From: Deinococcus aerophilus
Lineage (GTDB): Bacteria > Deinococcota > Deinococci > Deinococcales > Deinococcaceae
Length of the DNA: 64,000 nucleotides
Assembly: GCF_014647075.1 (NCBI RefSeq)
Contig: NZ_BMOM01000011.1
Span: forward strand, 33,795 to 97,794
Direction of reading: 5' to 3'
The translations under genes and the position numbers were made by a program. Each line of letters starts with the position of its first letter. The first letter of the stretch is position 1. The notes beneath the pieces are model-generated. The model was not told where the DNA came from, did no database searches, and saw nothing but the letters and a program-made list of their open reading frames with translations. This document shows positions 58,570-64,000 of this stretch, piece by piece.

Positions 58570-59250
58570 ATGTTTCTTGGCCCTTATACCCTCCTGATTC
58601 TGCTGGTCTTCGTCGCCTCGATGATTATTCAGGCGTACCTGAGTAGCACCTACAAGAAGTGGGGCCGGGTGCGCAATGCCCGCGGCCTGACCGGTGCGGA
58701 CGTCGCACGCATGATGCTCGACGAGAACGGCCTGCGCGACGTGCCGGTCCAGGCCGTGCCGGGCAACCTCACCGACCACTACGACCCTCTCAAGAAGACC
58801 GTGAACCTGTCCGAGAGCGTGTTCGGCGTGCCCAGCGTCGGCGCCATGGCGGTCGCGGCCCACGAGGTCGGCCACGCCCTGCAGGACAAGGCGCATATGC
58901 CGGCGCTGGTGCTGCGCAGCAAGATGGCCGTGCCACTGAGCCTGGGCATGAACCTGGCTCCGTGGCTGCTGCTGGCCGGTTTCCTCCTGAAGCTCTCGGG
59001 CCTGCTGTGGCTGGGCGTGATCCTGTTCGGCGGCGCCCTGATCTTCCATCTGGTGACCCTGCCGGTGGAGTTCGACGCGAGCCGCCGGGCCCTGGCTTAC
59101 CTGGACACGCGCGGCCTGAACGGCACGGCCGAGGGCCACAGCGGCGCAAAGAATGTGCTGACCGCCGCCGCCCTGACCTACGTGGCCGGGTTTGCGATGG
59201 CGCTGGCACAGTTCCTGAACATCCTGAGCATTGCCCGCAGCAGCGACTGA
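58570..59250 (+). CDS. Neutral zinc metallopeptidase (YugP type)
   Basis: 226-residue membrane protease. HEVGH at 98-102 is the gluzincin zinc motif (AVAAHEVGHALQD), with helices at 5-22, 118-150 and 195-215. FxPVEFDASRRAL (LPVEFDASRRA) supplies the third ligand region, as in Bacillus YugP. Substrate unknown. ATG 58570 has GGAGGAGCGACACCT. The upstream gap has TAAGAT (58422-58427) as a possible -10 and a short GATGGC/GCCATC hairpin near 58450. Confidence 0.87.
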   Translation: MFLGPYTLLILLVFVASMIIQAYLSSTYKKWGRVRNARGLTGADVARMMLDENGLRDVPVQAVPGNLTDHYDPLKKTVNLSESVFGVPSVGAMAVAAHEVGHALQDKAHMPALVLRSKMAVPLSLGMNLAPWLLLAGFLLKLSGLLWLGVILFGGALIFHLVTLPVEFDASRRALAYLDTRGLNGTAEGHSGAKNVLTAAALTYVAGFAMALAQFLNILSIARSSD

Positions 59251-59271
59251 GTTCCGGCAGAGTCTTCATGG

Positions 59272-59304
59272 AACAGCGGCGACCTTACACGGGTCGCCGC
59301 TGTT
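59272..59304. terminator. Bidirectional terminator after the zinc peptidase
   Basis: 13-bp perfect stem (59272-59284 with 59292-59304), 7-base loop, between convergent genes; T-runs are short. Confidence 0.7.
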
Positions 59305-59327
59305 GTGGATGCATCTCCTGGCTCAGC

Positions 59328-59689
<362 letters not shown>

Positions 59690-59690
<1 letters not shown>

Positions 59691-60004
59691 TACTGGTTTC
59701 CTCCCTCGGTGGGCAGGCCATTTTCGACCCAGGCCAGCGTGCCGCCCGTGAGGTTGGCGACGCGGCCATACCCGTTGTTCATCAGGTACTCGGCGGCGCG
59801 GGCGCTGCGGGCGCCGCTGCGGCAGATCAGCACCAGATCGCGGTCCTGGGGCAGTTCGGTGTAACGGGCTTCGAGTTCGCTGAGGGGCAGCAGCTGCGCA
59901 TCCTGAGCGTGCACCTCGTCGTATTCGTTCTGCTCGCGGACATCCACGAGCAGCGCGCCCTGCTGCACGCGGCGCTGACCTTCCTGCGGGGTGACTTCTT
60001 CCAT
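59690..60004 (-). CDS. Rhodanese-domain sulfurtransferase
   Basis: 104-residue single-domain rhodanese. LLVDVREQNEYDEVHAQDA is the N-terminal block; Cys61 in ICRSGARSARAAEYL is the catalytic loop. Cytoplasmic, no signal. ATG 60004 is seven bases after TATGCT (60012-60017). One-base overlap with the DUF59 gene suggests supply of persulfide sulfur for Fe-S maturation. Confidence 0.92.
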
Positions 60005-60098
60005 AGGCCGCAGCATACCCGAGTCTTCTGCGGCAATTGTGCCCCGCAGATGACCTTCCGGGGACCTCCCGGAGTGCGGCGACCACTATGCTGCGCCC

Positions 60099-60392
60099 AT
60101 GTCTCTGCCCGACGGTGTCACCGTGATTGACCTGCGTCCCGCCGACCTGCGCTCGGCCCTGCCCCTCGCGGCCATGACTCCACTGCCGGTCCGCGCCGTG
60201 ACTCTGGACCAGATCGAGAACGGCGAACATGGCCTGACGCCGGATCTGGGGCCGCTGGTCGTGGTGTGCGAGCGCGGCGTGCGCTCGAGGCTGGCCGCGC
60301 GGTATCTGCAGGCGGACGGACTGGAGGCCTCCGCGTATCCGGGGGGAGTGCCCGCGCTGCTCGCGGAAGGAACCCAGAACGGCCAGACATGA
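60099..60392 (+). CDS. Rhodanese-like protein, divergent from the first
   Basis: 97 residues, shorter rhodanese: VTVIDLRPADLRSALPLAAM and catalytic-type loop VVVCERGVRSRLAARYL with Cys57, then EASAYPGGVPALL. The loop CERGVRS is close to canonical. ATG 60099 is six bases after TATGCT (60087-60092). The two rhodanese genes face away from each other across 94 bases. Confidence 0.85.
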   Translation: MSLPDGVTVIDLRPADLRSALPLAAMTPLPVRAVTLDQIENGEHGLTPDLGPLVVVCERGVRSRLAARYLQADGLEASAYPGGVPALLAEGTQNGQT

Positions 60393-60440
60393 GGACGCGG
60401 ACCATGCGTCCTTTCCCGGCGACCCCCTAGACTGACGGGC

Positions 60441-61901
<1,461 letters not shown>

Positions 61902-61939
61902 GGGCCTCCTGAGAGGCGGCGGTGCTGCCGGGCTGTCCC

Positions 61940-62455
61940 TCAGGCGAGGCCGCAGGCCCGCTGCAGCAGCAGATGCAACTCGTCGCGGCCCAACCGACGG
62001 GCGTCCAGCGGCAGGCCGTCGGGCAGGCTGCTCAATCCCTGCACGATGGGCATGAAGCGGAACTCGGGGCGGGCGATCAGGTCGCGGCGGGCGGTCAGGG
62101 CAACCACGAAGTCGGCGCGCAGCTCGAAGTGGGCGTTGAGTTCGGTGCGCAGCGGCATGGAGTCCCCGCCCAGCAGGGCCAGCAACGCGGGATGCGCCTC
62201 GAAGCCTTCCTCCAGGTGCCTAAGCAGCCGCGCGCTGTCCAGGAAGATGGCGGCCTGCGGCAGGGTGTAGCCGCTGATCCGGCGGCGGCAGACTTCCGGA
62301 GAATCGCCGCGCACCGTGCTGACGCTGCGGCCCGAGCGCGCCGCGCCCCCCAGCAGGCTCCACAGCCGCGCCAGGCTGGAATAGCGCGCCAGCTCCGCGT
62401 ACCCGGCGGGCTTGCTGGCCAGCGGACGGGTGGGGCGCAGGGCGGAGGCGGTCAT
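61940..62455 (-). CDS. Conserved hypothetical protein
   Basis: 171 residues, not recognised. Starts with a Lys/Arg/Ala stretch and then a helical domain ([54 protein letters not shown]) and a beta-rich part ([45 protein letters not shown]). No signal or membrane helix. ATG 62455 is six bases after TAGCAT (62462-62467). Head-to-tail divergent with the acyl-CoA dehydrogenase. Confidence 0.7.
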   Translation of the reverse strand: MTASALRPTRPLASKPAGYAELARYSSLARLWSLLGGAARSGRSVSTVRGDSPEVCRRRISGYTLPQAAIFLDSARLLRHLEEGFEAHPALLALLGGDSMPLRTELNAHFELRADFVVALTARRDLIARPEFRFMPIVQGLSSLPDGLPLDARRLGRDELHLLLQRACGLA

Positions 62456-62545
62456 GCGGGTATGCTAACGCCTTAAAGGATCGGTAAATGCGGTCCTGGG
62501 CGCTGCGCCCCTGTGTGTGGGCCCGGGTGCACGGTACAACGGGGC

Positions 62546-63904
<1,359 letters not shown>

Positions 63905-63955
63905 TACTGGCTCCCTTTAACTCAGGAGTTGCACCTGCATAACGACGCCAAAGCG

Positions 63956-63979
63956 CTCCCAGCCGAGAGAATCTGGGAG
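63956..63979. terminator. Short hairpin near the right edge
   Basis: CTCCCAG (63956-63962) with CTGGGAG (63973-63979); a second arm pair AGAATCTG (63968-63975) and CAGATTCT (63991-63998) overlaps it. No T-run seen before the window ends. Confidence 0.4.
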
Positions 63980-64000
63980 TGTCGAAGTCACAGATTCTGG

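Overview
The window is a densely packed, GC-rich (about two-thirds G+C by eye) bacterial chromosome segment that fits the genus Deinococcus. Four things point there. First, about two dozen genes have a TANNNT -10 box only 5-9 bases before the start codon, the leaderless-mRNA arrangement typical of Deinococcus. Second, there is an archaeal-type aspartyl-tRNA synthetase together with GatA, the indirect Asn-tRNA route of this group. Third, small families common in Deinococcus/Thermus are present (SpoVS-like protein, DUF4388, a NadM-Nudix fusion). Fourth, codon use is uniformly GC-rich. I see no rRNA, tRNA, CRISPR array, prophage or intact insertion sequence. It reads as core chromosome with a few decayed genes.

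Layout. 1-2 kb: NAD salvage (pncB 3' part, nadM-Nudix). 2-4.3 kb: moeA and a tandemly fused SlyD-type FKBP. 4.4-5.9 kb: non-discriminating-type aspS behind an Asn/Asp-rich leader peptide and terminator. 6-7.4 kb: a CitE-like lyase and a MaoC hydratase behind a tiny 5'-terminal ORF. 7.4-10 kb: aldo/keto reductase and an MFS transporter. 10-12 kb: an operon of secreted hydrolase, ArsR-type repressor and SdpI-type membrane protein with a strong promoter and candidate operator. 12.3-14.2 kb: purU flanked by two four-helix membrane proteins. 14.2-21 kb: an AAR-like Rossmann protein, quinone oxidoreductase, FadJ-type multifunctional enzyme, thiolase and an HSL esterase. 21-26 kb: secreted alpha-amylase, PEP carboxylase and a YmdB phosphodiesterase. 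26-29 kb: ABC exporter and ankyrin protein. 29-34.5 kb: U32 peptidase, DUF402, nucleotidyltransferase, an ABC-ATPase pseudogene and a membrane protein. 34.5-38.2 kb (minus strand): yrdC-scpB-DUF4388-gatA. 38.2-40.1 kb: pilC and a GNAT. 40.3-42.8 kb: ilvBN behind an Ile/Val/Leu leader peptide. 43-46.1 kb: DEAD-box helicase and a small alarmone synthetase. 46.1-64 kb: cell-wall amidase, secreted proteins, a pyrophosphatase remnant, SDR, TrxR-like and HAD genes, hrpB, DppA peptidase, map, SpoVS, Zn protease, a Fe-S/rhodanese cluster, class III aminotransferase and acyl-CoA dehydrogenase.

How the genes work together. aspS and gatA belong to one pathway (Asp-tRNA(Asn) charging, then amidation), which in Deinococcus radiodurans is the known source of asparagine. 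The leader upstream of aspS carries AAC AAT GAT GAT AAC GAT codons followed by an intrinsic terminator, so the gene looks attenuated by Asn/Asp-tRNA supply. ilvBN has the classical equivalent. In both cases the leader peptide starts 6-7 bases after a -10 box, so it would be read from the extreme 5' end of the mRNA. The fatty-acid block (FadJ, thiolase, acyl-CoA dehydrogenase, possibly CitE/MaoC) has repeat elements in its control regions that look like operators.
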